This document shows positions 9,943 to 19,571 of a DNA stretch of 64,000 nucleotides, one piece after another. The notes beneath the pieces were generated by a model, which was not told where the DNA came from, searched no databases, and saw nothing but the letters and a program-made list of their open reading frames with translations. Every line of letters starts with the position of its first letter. The first letter of the stretch is position 1. A program made the position numbers and the translations under genes. The DNA comes from an uncultured Clostridia bacterium (GTDB taxonomy: Bacteria > Bacillota > Clostridia > Oscillospirales > Acutalibacteraceae): contig CANQGK010000015.1 in assembly GCA_947623175.1 (NCBI GenBank), positions 1 through 64,000 of the forward strand, in the 5' to 3' direction.

Positions 9943-10692
9943 ATGACGGAACTTGAAATATTACAACGCGCTAAGATGTATATTGATAAAATGGCAAACG
10001 GTGTCAATCCGATAGACGACGCTCATGTGCCTGATGCCGACACTTTAAATAACGTTCGGATTTCACGCTGTTTGTCTTATGTGTCCGGCATTTTGGGGCA
10101 GGTTATTGAGAACAACGGAATTATAGGTAAAACTAAAACTCTAAAAAAGGCGTTTTTTCTTTCGGACGGTGCCATTAATAAATTTTCTTTTTCCGAGACG
10201 CCTATCCCAATAAGCGAAATAACCAACCGGTTAAATGCTTTGATGAATTCTGATTTATCCCTAAAATTAAGCCGTAAAATTATAACGTCCTGGCTTATGG
10301 AAATAGATGTATTAGAGGAAATAATTACTGCAGAAGGTAAAAAAGTCAGATGGCCTACAGAACGCGGCAGCGAGCTCGGAATATACGTTGAGAAGCGTAC
10401 GGGCATGAACGGGGAATACTCTCTGGCTGTTTACGGCAGAGAAGCCCAACAGTTTATTCTCGATAATATACAGGCAATTATTTCCTATGCAAATAATATA
10501 AGAAAAGATACCCAACCGTATAAATATCCAAGACGCTCCTGGGATGCCGCGCAGGATAAGCATTTGATTGAGCTTTTTAATAAAAATATGCCCGTTTCGG
10601 AAATTTCGACAATCTTAAAAAGATCCGAGGGCGGAATACGTGCAAGATTAAAAAAACTCGGGCTCATTGAAAACAGATCAGACGCGTTATAA
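9943..10692 (+). CDS. Uncharacterised protein with C-terminal Myb/SANT-like HTH
   Basis: C-terminus RRSWDAAQDKHLIELFNKNMPVSEISTILKRSEGGIRARLKKLGLI; located directly upstream of recQ; RBS AAGGAGG. Confidence 0.6.
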   Translation: MTELEILQRAKMYIDKMANGVNPIDDAHVPDADTLNNVRISRCLSYVSGILGQVIENNGIIGKTKTLKKAFFLSDGAINKFSFSETPIPISEITNRLNALMNSDLSLKLSRKIITSWLMEIDVLEEIITAEGKKVRWPTERGSELGIYVEKRTGMNGEYSLAVYGREAQQFILDNIQAIISYANNIRKDTQPYKYPRRSWDAAQDKHLIELFNKNMPVSEISTILKRSEGGIRARLKKLGLIENRSDAL

Positions 10693-10844
10693 GATGATGT
10701 AAAATAACCTCAAACCGACGGCAGAGCCGAAAAGGATAGTTCCGCCGTGGGAGAATGCAAAAAGCCGCCGGACGAGGTTGTACAGCCGGATAACAGTTAT
10801 CAACTTAAATTCAGCGTCGTTATAAAAATAAAAGAGGATTGTTA

Positions 10845-12650
10845 ATGAAAGATAAATTCAGTGTGTTAAAAGAATATTTCGGGCACGAGTCTTACCGCGC
10901 GGGGCAGGAGCAAATAGTGGATTCGCTTCTTTCGGGCAGGGATGTTCTTTGCATTATGCCGACGGGAGCGGGGAAATCCGTCTGTTACCAGGTTCCGGCA
11001 TTGATATTTGACGGTGTAACCATTGTTGTTTCGCCGCTGATATCACTTATGAAGGATCAGGTCGGCTCGCTTGTACAATCCGGCGTTTCGGCGGCATATA
11101 TCAACAGCTCATTATCTTTCAAACAATACGAAAAGGTTTTGCAAAACACAGCCGACGGAAAATATAAAATAATATACGTAGCTCCCGAACGTCTCGAAAC
11201 GGCGGAATTTTCGGATATATGCAAAAAAATCAATATTTCGCTGATCGCGGTGGACGAGGCGCACTGTGTATCGCAGTGGGGGCAGGATTTCAGACCCAGT
11301 TATCTTAAAATTCCCCAATTTATTTCCCGCCTTTCGCGCCGCCCGACAGTCGGAGCATTTACGGCGACCGCTACGGATGAAGTAAAGCTTGACATAGCAA
11401 AAATTTTGCGGCTTAATAATCCCTTTACCGTTACGACTGGCTTTGACCGCCCAAACTTATTTTTTTCGGTCGAAAGGCCTAATTCAAAATCCGTTAAGCT
11501 GCTTGAGCTTGTAAGAGAACGCTCCGATAAATCCGGAATTATATATTGCGCTACAAAAAAGATGGTTGAAGACGTCTGCCTTCTCTTGACGAAAAACGGG
11601 TTTTCCGCAACGAGATATCATGCCGGATTATCCGAGCAGGAGCGGAGAGAAAATCAGGATGATTTTGTTTATGACCGCAAATCGATTATGGTAGCAACCA
11701 ATGCTTTCGGTATGGGTATAGACAAATCCGATGTGGCTTTTGTTATCCATTACAATATGCCGAAAAATATCGAAAGCTATTATCAGGAAGCCGGCAGGGC
11801 GGGGCGAGACGGCGAAAATGCCGATTGCATATTGCTGTATGCTCCGCGAGACGTCAGGATAAATCAATTTTTAATCGATAATACGCAGACAAATCTTGAC
11901 CTTAACGAAGAAGAACGGCGCATTATCCGCAAACGCGATACGGAGCGCCTTAAATATATGACCTTTTACAGCACGACAAACGATTGTCTGCGTCATTACA
12001 TACTCAAGTATTTCGGTGATAAAAGCAACGCTTATTGCGGGAATTGTTCTAATTGTTTATCCAACTTCGAAACGGCAGACGTTACCTTGGAAGTGCAAAA
12101 GATATTGTCATGCATAGCAAAAACCGGACAGCGCTTCGGCAAAAAAATAGTGATCGATATATTGCGCGGAAGCAAAAATGCGCGGCTGTTATCGTTGGAT
12201 TTGGATAAACAGTCAACCTACGGACTTATGGCGGATCTGACCGAAAAACGCGTTCGGGATATAATTGACTACCTTGATGAAAAAGGGTATATTAAGGTCG
12301 ACGGCTCGGAGTACCCAGTTTTAAAACTGACTCCCGAGAGCCGAGACGTTTTGTACGGTAACGTTTCTTTGCAGATGAAGATTGTAAAGCAGCAAAAGAA
12401 AAAGAAGTCGAATAGAGACGATAACATTAAATCGGGCATGCTAAACGCGCTCAAACAATTGCGAAAGAAGATAGCCTACGAACAAAAAGTGCCCGCATAT
12501 ATCGTATTTACGGACGCCGCGCTTACGGATATGTGCAAAAAACGCCCTCATACCACGGATGAATTTTTAGGAGTTTCGGGCGTCGGCAAAGCCAAGCTTG
12601 AAAAATACGGCAAAGCGTTTATAGACGTCATTGTCGGGTTTGATGATTAA
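10845..12650 (+). CDS. recQ: ATP-dependent DNA helicase RecQ
   Basis: MPTGAGKSVCYQVPAL, DEAHCVSQWGQDFRPSY, YYQEAGRAGRDG, RQC cysteines and C-terminal HRDC-like region. ATG at 10845 is preferred over TTG at 10839. Confidence 0.93.
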   Translation: MKDKFSVLKEYFGHESYRAGQEQIVDSLLSGRDVLCIMPTGAGKSVCYQVPALIFDGVTIVVSPLISLMKDQVGSLVQSGVSAAYINSSLSFKQYEKVLQNTADGKYKIIYVAPERLETAEFSDICKKINISLIAVDEAHCVSQWGQDFRPSYLKIPQFISRLSRRPTVGAFTATATDEVKLDIAKILRLNNPFTVTTGFDRPNLFFSVERPNSKSVKLLELVRERSDKSGIIYCATKKMVEDVCLLLTKNGFSATRYHAGLSEQERRENQDDFVYDRKSIMVATNAFGMGIDKSDVAFVIHYNMPKNIESYYQEAGRAGRDGENADCILLYAPRDVRINQFLIDNTQTNLDLNEEERRIIRKRDTERLKYMTFYSTTNDCLRHYILKYFGDKSNAYCGNCSNCLSNFETADVTLEVQKILSCIAKTGQRFGKKIVIDILRGSKNARLLSLDLDKQSTYGLMADLTEKRVRDIIDYLDEKGYIKVDGSEYPVLKLTPESRDVLYGNVSLQMKIVKQQKKKKSNRDDNIKSGMLNALKQLRKKIAYEQKVPAYIVFTDAALTDMCKKRPHTTDEFLGVSGVGKAKLEKYGKAFIDVIVGFDD

Positions 12651-12676
12651 AATGATAATTAGTAGAAGGTGATATA

Positions 12677-13621
12677 TTGGCAAAAATTTTTATTGACACA
12701 AACATTTTTCTTGATATGTACCGTTCCAATTTGCCGAAGGATATAAAAACCATTATGCAGTTTTTATATAAGAATAAGAAATATTTTATTACGACGGAAC
12801 AGTCTATCAATGAATTTTCAAGGAATCGTTATAGAATATTGAGCGAGACTTTAGACAGCTTTAAAAATCAAACGAATATAGATAAAGGAGCTTCTACTTT
12901 TCTGCGTTCTTTGACGTCATTTAAAAAATACGACGAGTCCTTGAAGAATTTTTGGGCGCAGAGAAGTAAAATTATCGAAGAAATTGGGGACAAGATTGAA
13001 AATTCTCAAAAAGACGCTATTTTTTCTAAGTTTAAAAAGCTTTGCAAGCTTGATAATACCATCCTGTCAACCAATGAAATAATCGATTCGGCGAGTCGAA
13101 GAAAGCTTGCCGGAAATCCGCCCACAAGCGATAAATATACTTGCGGCGACGAGATCATTTGGGAATCGCTGCTTTCGTATGAAATTGAGCATAAGGAAGA
13201 CCTGATCGTTGTTTCCAAAGACAAGACGTTTGCCGATAACAGTGAGTTTTTATCTAATGAATATAATGCGAAAACGGGTAAAGCTTTAACGATTTGTAAG
13301 GATATTATAGAAGCATATCGTATAGTCGGCGTTGAACTTCCGAGAGAAATTGAACAAGCGGAAGAAAATTTGAAATGGACGGATATTATAATTACCGCTT
13401 TAACAAATCTTGGCGGAGAAGCGACCTTAACGGAGATTTACAATGAAGCAAGCGATATTATTTATTATAACGATTGTCAGTCCAAAATGAAAAATAAAGC
13501 AAAAGAATCAACCATAAGAAGCGTTTTGCAAAGATTCAGCAGCGATATCCCAAGCGCATATAACGGTAAAAAAGACCTATTCCATCAAATCTCCGAAGGC
13601 GTTTGGGCATTAAAACAATAA
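12677..13621 (+). CDS. PIN-domain putative ribonuclease with C-terminal winged-helix (HARE-HTH-like) domain
   Basis: N-terminus MAKIFIDTNIFLDMYRSN...INEFSRNR...VVSKDKTFAD (PIN acidic residues); C-terminus ITALTNLGGEATLTEIYNEASDIIY...ESTIRSVLQRFSSD...FHQISEGVWAL. TTG start with RBS. Confidence 0.65.
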   Translation: MAKIFIDTNIFLDMYRSNLPKDIKTIMQFLYKNKKYFITTEQSINEFSRNRYRILSETLDSFKNQTNIDKGASTFLRSLTSFKKYDESLKNFWAQRSKIIEEIGDKIENSQKDAIFSKFKKLCKLDNTILSTNEIIDSASRRKLAGNPPTSDKYTCGDEIIWESLLSYEIEHKEDLIVVSKDKTFADNSEFLSNEYNAKTGKALTICKDIIEAYRIVGVELPREIEQAEENLKWTDIIITALTNLGGEATLTEIYNEASDIIYYNDCQSKMKNKAKESTIRSVLQRFSSDIPSAYNGKKDLFHQISEGVWALKQ

Positions 13622-13738
13622 TCGATGAAATCGGGTAAAAATGCGTTTTGCCCGGTTTGGCACCGAGGTCGGCAAGGACAAAACGTATGCCGCGGTTCGC
13701 TTCGGGCACCGCAAGAGTTATAATACGCTCATTGTGCC

Positions 13739-14128
13739 CTAATTGCGCTGCTTAGCTAAAAATATGGGCTTTGTTCTGTCATCAATTTCAAATTCGGAAT
13801 CGCTTACCCTTATATAGACGCTTCCTATCGGTGACTTCAAGTACGGAATAACGTCTTTGTCATAATTGCAAATTGTGTTAATGGCAAATACGTGATGATT
13901 GGCGGGATTGTTCATGTATTCGTCACTTTCATTCCCTGCCAAAAATACCCAACCGCTGTCCGGTTGTCCTTCGACCGGCGCTTCACGGTACATATAGCCG
14001 ACTTTGAAGCCTTCTTTGGTTATTTTATCGGAAACAATACATCCCTCACCGTTAGGCTCGCTCCATTCTATTAAATTTTCCGATTTTGTCTTAATAAAGC
14101 CTTTATTTGTTTTGCCGAATAATCCCAT
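13739..14128 (-). CDS. DUF2185 (immunity-protein-like) domain protein
   Basis: GCIVSDKITKEGFKVGYMYREAPVEGQPDSGWVFLAGNESDEYMNNPANHHVFAINTICNYDKDVIPYLKSPIGSVYIR is typical of DUF2185. Confidence 0.7.
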   Translation of the reverse strand: MGLFGKTNKGFIKTKSENLIEWSEPNGEGCIVSDKITKEGFKVGYMYREAPVEGQPDSGWVFLAGNESDEYMNNPANHHVFAINTICNYDKDVIPYLKSPIGSVYIRVSDSEFEIDDRTKPIFLAKQRN

Positions 14129-14292
14129 GCCCAGGTCTCCTTTGCATATTGCGATTTACCGAGCCTTACACTCGATATTTAAAATTATACACCCAAATTG
14201 TAAAGAAGTCTACCGCAAACAGCGTTTCCTCGGTGAAAATTTCCCGAATATGCAATCGACTTTATGTCCTTTTGAATATCTGCACAATTATA

Positions 14293-14334
14293 ACAGCCCG
14301 AATCTCTTTACCACAGGTAATTGATTCGGGCTGT
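14293..14334. terminator. Hairpin, terminator-like
   Basis: ACAGCCCGAATC ... GATTCGGGCTGT perfect 12-bp stem, with an inner TACC/GGTA, followed by TTTTG on the plus strand. Confidence 0.5.
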
Positions 14335-14460
14335 TTTGCTGTATATAATAATTTGAAGACTTTAAAGAATAGTTCGCAAATCAAAAAGTATCCGTTTCAT
14401 ACAGAATATGTCTTTATCAAATACGGCACTGGTTGCTAACCCCGCCCAAAATGAAATATT

Positions 14461-14523
14461 TCAATCTTTCTTATCCTTATTTTCTTCCTTATCTTTAAAA
14501 AGATATTTGTATTTGCTGCTTTT
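14461..14523 (-). pseudogene. 3' remnant of a second radC gene
   Basis: Reverse complement encodes KSSKYKYLFKDKEENKDKKD*, aligning to the RadC C-terminus KSGKYKYLFKDKEEEKDTED at 7114-7175. Confidence 0.7.
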
Positions 14524-14576
14524 AATCTCTTTTTAACTTGGCTTTACTTTATTTTTTTCGGATTTTGTATATAAAT

Positions 14577-15503
14577 TCAATTCGGCGATTTTGGGGTGGG
14601 GGAGGAATTTTCGGTTATGATTACGTAGGAATCGTTTTCTACGGGGAGTGTATCGCTTGTGGTGTAGGAAAGCATAATGGTTAACGGTTCGCCTTGGTTT
14701 TCCTTTAAAAAGGCGGAGGGCGTTTTTCCGGTATATTTGCAGAAAATGCGGTTAAAGTTGCGCATATTCGAAAAGCCGGCGTCCAAGGCGGCGTCGATAA
14801 TTTTGTATCCGCTTTTTTGCATAAGGCTTGCCGCCTCCTGCAAGCGCAGGGTTTGCAGATATTGCACAAAGCTTATTCCGATAACCTTATGAAAAAGATA
14901 GGAAAAATAGGTGGGGGTAAAATTCATGCTGTCCGACACGTCTTTAAGTGAAATCGGTTCGCGAAAATGAGTATGTATATAAGCCAAAGCGTTTTCGAAT
15001 TTTTTAATACCTTCGTGATTTATATTATCGCTTTCCGTCGGGAAAAAACGCAGCATGTTATACCATGCGGAGGAAATATATGAGGTGACTATATTTTTGT
15101 AGTACGGTTTTCTTTCGGCAAGCTCTTGCGGTACGTTTTTGAAAAGTCCGGACACGGTATCGGCAAGCCCGTACTCCCGTAATTGGGCAGCGGTCAGGTG
15201 AATGGCTTTGTGCCAAGCCGAACCGTCCGAAATGATAAGGTCGGGATCAAAAAGAATAAATTCAAGCTGATTGTTCAGGCTGCCGTAATCGCTGAAATGT
15301 ATGCTGTGACTGCCGCAAATCAAAAGGTCACCTTCATTAAGGGCGTATTCGATATTTTCAACGATAATCCGGATGGTTCCGCCGTGAGCGTAAATAAGCT
15401 CCACTTCGTTGTGCCAATGCGCCGAAAAGCCTATGTTGCGATACATCGAGTGCCATACCTTGTAATTATCGGCATATTGCCGAACTTCATGATAAATTTT
15501 CAT
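14577..15503 (-). CDS. AraC-family transcriptional regulator with N-terminal cupin domain
   Basis: HWHNEVELIYAHGG cupin motif; C-terminal HTH FREPISLKDVSDSMNFTPTYFSYLFHKVIGISFVQYLQTLRLQEAASLMQKSGYKIIDAALDAGFSNMRNFNRIFCKYTGKTPSAF. Start moved to an internal ATG with RBS GAGGTG. Confidence 0.9.
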   Translation of the reverse strand: MKIYHEVRQYADNYKVWHSMYRNIGFSAHWHNEVELIYAHGGTIRIIVENIEYALNEGDLLICGSHSIHFSDYGSLNNQLEFILFDPDLIISDGSAWHKAIHLTAAQLREYGLADTVSGLFKNVPQELAERKPYYKNIVTSYISSAWYNMLRFFPTESDNINHEGIKKFENALAYIHTHFREPISLKDVSDSMNFTPTYFSYLFHKVIGISFVQYLQTLRLQEAASLMQKSGYKIIDAALDAGFSNMRNFNRIFCKYTGKTPSAFLKENQGEPLTIMLSYTTSDTLPVENDSYVIITENSSPTPKSPN

Positions 15504-15747
15504 AACGTTCACCTCTTTATATCGATATAATAACATAAATCGTAAAAAATGTCTATATTTTCGTAAATAAAAACTTGAAAAAAGATTTTGACGATGATAT
15601 TATGAGAATGAAATAGGTTTGCGGTTAAACTAAACATATTATAATCTCAATAATAATATAAAAAAGTTGTTTTTTTACAAAAATATGCATTTTTAAAGAA
15701 TATTATCGGCTTAAAAAATCCTTCATCACGAAACGGAGGGTAAAACG

Positions 15748-18621
15748 GTGCGAAAAGCAATTGCAAAAGTTATGGTATTGTTCCTTATACTTGAATCGTT
15801 CGCCGTATGTTCTCATGCGGCGTCTGCCGAATCGACGGTATCCGCCGAGCTGACGGCACCTGCCGAAACCGAGGGTATAGGCAGCGAGTATAACGCTTAC
15901 ATATCTCAATATGAAAAGGTTGCTTTTGCGGAAAAATCCATCGTTTTGCATAATGCGCAAATAATCGGCGGAGCAAAGCTTTCCGAAAAAGAGGGAAAAG
16001 CCGGAGCGGAACTTAGCTCCGAATGCAAAGAGATCACCTACGCTTTCGACGTTCCGTCGGATGCGCTTTATAACCTTCGTCTTACATATTACGATCTTTT
16101 GAAAGAGGATTTATCGTTAAGAGCGGGTTTTTATTTTGACGGACGTTCGCCATATACCGAGCTTGAAAACGTTCCTTTTTCAAAAATTTGGGAAAACGGC
16201 GATAAAACCGTAAAAACCGATGAATTCGGCAACGAAATCAGACCTACGCAGGTCGAAAAACAGCACTTTAATACAGAGTGGGCGGAAAGTGAAACCGGCA
16301 TGTACGAAAAGCCTTATGCGGTTTATTTGTCCGCCGGAAAGCACACCCTCACCGTACGACGGGTGCTCGGCAGTATGCTGATTTCCGAGATTTCACTCGA
16401 AGCCTTTAAAGCACCGCCGAGTTATGAGGAATATATCAAGAATTATTCTTCATTCACGGATGAGGGCGATACGCTTATTACCCTCGAAGCGGAAGATGCT
16501 TATGAAGTGAGCGATTCCACCCTGGCGGCTACGGTAAACAGCACCGACGCCGGAATGTCGCCCGCAAGCAGTACCACAAGGGTGGTAAACGGTATAGGTC
16601 AGCAAAGCTGGGTCAGTAACGGACAATGGGTATCCTACAAGGTACCCGAGGACGCGGCGCCGGGACTTTACCGTATTTCTTTCCGCGCAAAGCAGACGGG
16701 CTCGGTGGGAATAACCTCCTACCGTTCGCTCTCGATAAACGGCGAGATACCCTTTGCGCAGGCCGGATGCATCGGATTTGATTATGACTCAAAATGGCAA
16801 ATCAAACGGTTGGGTGACGATGACAAGGATTATTGCGTCTACCTGGAGCCCGGCGATATTTTGAAATTGGAAGCCACTACGGGCGAAATGGCGCAATCTC
16901 TTAACAAAATATACACTGCAATGGACCGGCTCAACGAAATTTATCAGTCGATCATAATTTTGACCGGTACCTCGCCCGACGAAAACCGCGACTATAATAT
17001 AAAGCAGAAAATACCCACCCTGCTTGACGATATGGCTGCCGCCAAGGAGCAGATCGACTCGATTGCGGACGACATAGCGAAAATCATGGGTGAAAACAAT
17101 ACTAAGGTTTATTTCTTCCGTCGGTTTTCCGCATTGCTTGACAAATTGATAAAAAATCACAGAAAAATAGTTCCTCAGCTGGATACCTTTAAGGAATACA
17201 TTGATTCTTTTGCCGCGCAGACCTATGATTTTAACAGTATGCCGCTGGAGCTTGACCGAATTTTTCTGTATAATTCGGGCGCCGAGCTTCCCAAAGCCGA
17301 CGCGGGATTTTTCAAATCGCTTAAATTCGAGCTGGAGCGGTTCGCTTATACCTTTGCCAAGCAGTATAACGCCGATTCGTTTACGGCAAGCCGAAAAAAA
17401 GGCATTACGGTCTGGTGCTCTTTGGGTAGGGACCAGGCGCAGGCGGTAAAATCGATTATAGAAAACGACTTTATTCCCAACAGCGGTATCAATGTCAACT
17501 TCAAAATGACTGCCGTCACTCTTTCGGAAGCTATTCTTGCCGGCAGAGAGCCGGACGTTTCACTCACCGTCACACAGGACGTACCGGTGGATCTGGCGCT
17601 GAGAGGGCAGGTATTGGATTTGACCGACTACCTCAAAACCCTTTCGGATGAATATATGGAGCAGTTCAACGAGTCTGCATGGATACCCTTCCGTTACAGG
17701 GGAGGAACCTATGCGATACCGATTTTGCAGGATTATTACATGATGTTCTATCGCAAGGATATTTTGGCAAAATTGGGAATCCCGCTTCCGAATACCTGGG
17801 ATGAGTTTTACGACGTCGTGCGTGAGCTTCAAAAGTCCAACTTCCGCGTCGGTATAAGGGAGGCGGACAGCGCGAGCGCCGGCGTATCGACGGCGATTTT
17901 CGTATACGATATGTTCCTGTATCAAAACGGGGGCAGATATTTCAACGACGATCTGACCGAAACGCGGTTTGAAAGCGCCGAGGGAAAGGCGGCCTTTAAA
18001 TCGCTTGTGGAGCTTTATCGGGATTATAAGCTCAATACCGATTTCAATCCTATTACCCGTTTCCGTTCGGGCGAAATGCCGATAATTCTTACGGGCTACA
18101 GCTTTTACCAGACCGTCGCTTCCACCGCGCAGGAAATTTCGGGGCGCTGGGGTATGGCATGTATTCCCGGAACCTTAAAAGCGGACGGAACGGTAGACCG
18201 TACCGAGACCGGAAACGTAAGCGGCGCCGTCATACTCAAGGGCGCAGAGCGCCGCGGACTTGCGGACGAGGCTTTCAAATTTCTCACCTGGTGGGCGGAT
18301 TCCGACGTGCAATACCGCTACATTACCGCAATGGAAGCGATCCAGGGTGTTGCGGGCAGACTTACCACGGCTAACAAAAAAACCTTTGACAGACTCAGCT
18401 GGACCGACAGCGAGGCGGACGTTTTAAAGGCGCAAAGAGCATGGGTTACCTCGATAAATCAGGTGCCGGGTTCATATATTATCAACCGTTCCATTACAAA
18501 TGCGCTGCGTACTTCTTATGAAAGCACCGCTATCGATCCCTTAAGACAGCTCAGTATTCAAAATATGATAATCAATGAGGAGCTTACGAGAAAACGGGCG
18601 GAATTTGAAAAAAACAACTAA
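15748..18621 (+). CDS. Large secreted extracellular solute-binding protein (family 1) with N-terminal CBM-like modules
   Basis: Signal peptide ending SHAASA; LITLEAEDAYEVSDST...VSNGQWVSYKVPEDAAPGLYRISFRAKQ (CBM6/35-like); C-terminal SBP ITVWCSLGRDQAQAVKSIIENDFIPNSGINVNFK...YAIPILQDYYMMFYRKDILAKLGIPLPNTWDEF. Confidence 0.8.
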   Translation: MRKAIAKVMVLFLILESFAVCSHAASAESTVSAELTAPAETEGIGSEYNAYISQYEKVAFAEKSIVLHNAQIIGGAKLSEKEGKAGAELSSECKEITYAFDVPSDALYNLRLTYYDLLKEDLSLRAGFYFDGRSPYTELENVPFSKIWENGDKTVKTDEFGNEIRPTQVEKQHFNTEWAESETGMYEKPYAVYLSAGKHTLTVRRVLGSMLISEISLEAFKAPPSYEEYIKNYSSFTDEGDTLITLEAEDAYEVSDSTLAATVNSTDAGMSPASSTTRVVNGIGQQSWVSNGQWVSYKVPEDAAPGLYRISFRAKQTGSVGITSYRSLSINGEIPFAQAGCIGFDYDSKWQIKRLGDDDKDYCVYLEPGDILKLEATTGEMAQSLNKIYTAMDRLNEIYQSIIILTGTSPDENRDYNIKQKIPTLLDDMAAAKEQIDSIADDIAKIMGENNTKVYFFRRFSALLDKLIKNHRKIVPQLDTFKEYIDSFAAQTYDFNSMPLELDRIFLYNSGAELPKADAGFFKSLKFELERFAYTFAKQYNADSFTASRKKGITVWCSLGRDQAQAVKSIIENDFIPNSGINVNFKMTAVTLSEAILAGREPDVSLTVTQDVPVDLALRGQVLDLTDYLKTLSDEYMEQFNESAWIPFRYRGGTYAIPILQDYYMMFYRKDILAKLGIPLPNTWDEFYDVVRELQKSNFRVGIREADSASAGVSTAIFVYDMFLYQNGGRYFNDDLTETRFESAEGKAAFKSLVELYRDYKLNTDFNPITRFRSGEMPIILTGYSFYQTVASTAQEISGRWGMACIPGTLKADGTVDRTETGNVSGAVILKGAERRGLADEAFKFLTWWADSDVQYRYITAMEAIQGVAGRLTTANKKTFDRLSWTDSEADVLKAQRAWVTSINQVPGSYIINRSITNALRTSYESTAIDPLRQLSIQNMIINEELTRKRAEFEKNN

Positions 18622-18654
18622 GCCCGATAAGATTTAACCAAAGGGGGAAGCGTT

Positions 18655-19557
18655 ATGACCGAAAAAAAGAAGCGAAGCCGTTCTTCGTTTAAACAGCAGG
18701 GAGCTTTTTATATAATGCTTTTACCCTACAGCGTAATTTTTATTCTGTTTATGCTTATCCCCGCAGTGGGCGCGCTGTTGGCAAGCTTTACGAATTTCAA
18801 CGGCATGACCTTTCCGGATTTTGTGGGCCTTGATAATTACGTGCGGCTTATTTTAAAGGATCCCACCTTTTTGATAGTTTTCAAAAACACCCTTTTACAG
18901 GCGGTTTTGGTAGGCCCTATCGGCTTCGTATTAAGCTTCGTGATCGCCTGGCTTATTAACGAGCTGCCTAAGGCTGTAAGACTGCTCGTGATTTTTCTCG
19001 TTTATTCGCCCACCTTCAGCGGAACTCTTTATATCGTTTGGCAATATATTTTCTCCAACGACGAAAACGGCGTGATAAATTCTCTTTTGCAAACGATGGG
19101 CCTGGAGCCCGTAAATTGGCTTTCCGACTCTACTTATTCTATGGCGGTAGTTATCATCGTAAGCATATGGATGAGCTTCGGCGTAGGCTTTTTATCCTTC
19201 GTAGCAGGACTTCGCGGACTTGACAAGGCGTATTATGAAGCCGCCGCCATAGACGGACTTCGCAACCGGTGGCAGGAATTGTATTACATAACCTTCCCGC
19301 AGATGACCTCTCAGCTGTTGTTCGGCGCGGTTCAGGCCATAGCTACCGGTTTTGCCGCCGGTACAATCAATCAGGCTTTGGCGGGATATCCGAGTACCAA
19401 TAACGCGACGGATACAATATTACTGTATATGTCGGATTACGGAAAAACCAGATTTGAATACGGCTACGCTTCGGCGATGTCGGTAGTGCTTATGGCGATA
19501 ATGCTCATAACCTGGCGTTTGATCGATAAAGCATTAAGCACTTTCCGTGCGGAATAA
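18655..19557 (+). CDS. Sugar ABC transporter permease (MalF/UgpA-like)
   Basis: Six-TM profile; EAAAIDGLRNRWQELYYITFPQM (EAA motif). Confidence 0.9.
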   Translation: MTEKKKRSRSSFKQQGAFYIMLLPYSVIFILFMLIPAVGALLASFTNFNGMTFPDFVGLDNYVRLILKDPTFLIVFKNTLLQAVLVGPIGFVLSFVIAWLINELPKAVRLLVIFLVYSPTFSGTLYIVWQYIFSNDENGVINSLLQTMGLEPVNWLSDSTYSMAVVIIVSIWMSFGVGFLSFVAGLRGLDKAYYEAAAIDGLRNRWQELYYITFPQMTSQLLFGAVQAIATGFAAGTINQALAGYPSTNNATDTILLYMSDYGKTRFEYGYASAMSVVLMAIMLITWRLIDKALSTFRAE

Positions 19558-19571
19558 CGGAGGGCTGAGAT

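Noticed and set aside
10708-10845. Open frame without a start (PQTDGRAEKDSSAVGECKKPPDEVVQPDNSYQLKFSVVIKIKEDC*) overlapping the recQ start; also considered as a riboswitch
   Set aside because: No start codon, no recognisable family and no consensus of a known riboswitch; may be a gene remnant but unsupported.
13640-13741. Short frame ending ...GKDKTYAAVRFGHRKSYNTLIVP* between the PIN and DUF2185 genes
   Set aside because: Possibly a 3' gene remnant, but too short and unidentified to call.
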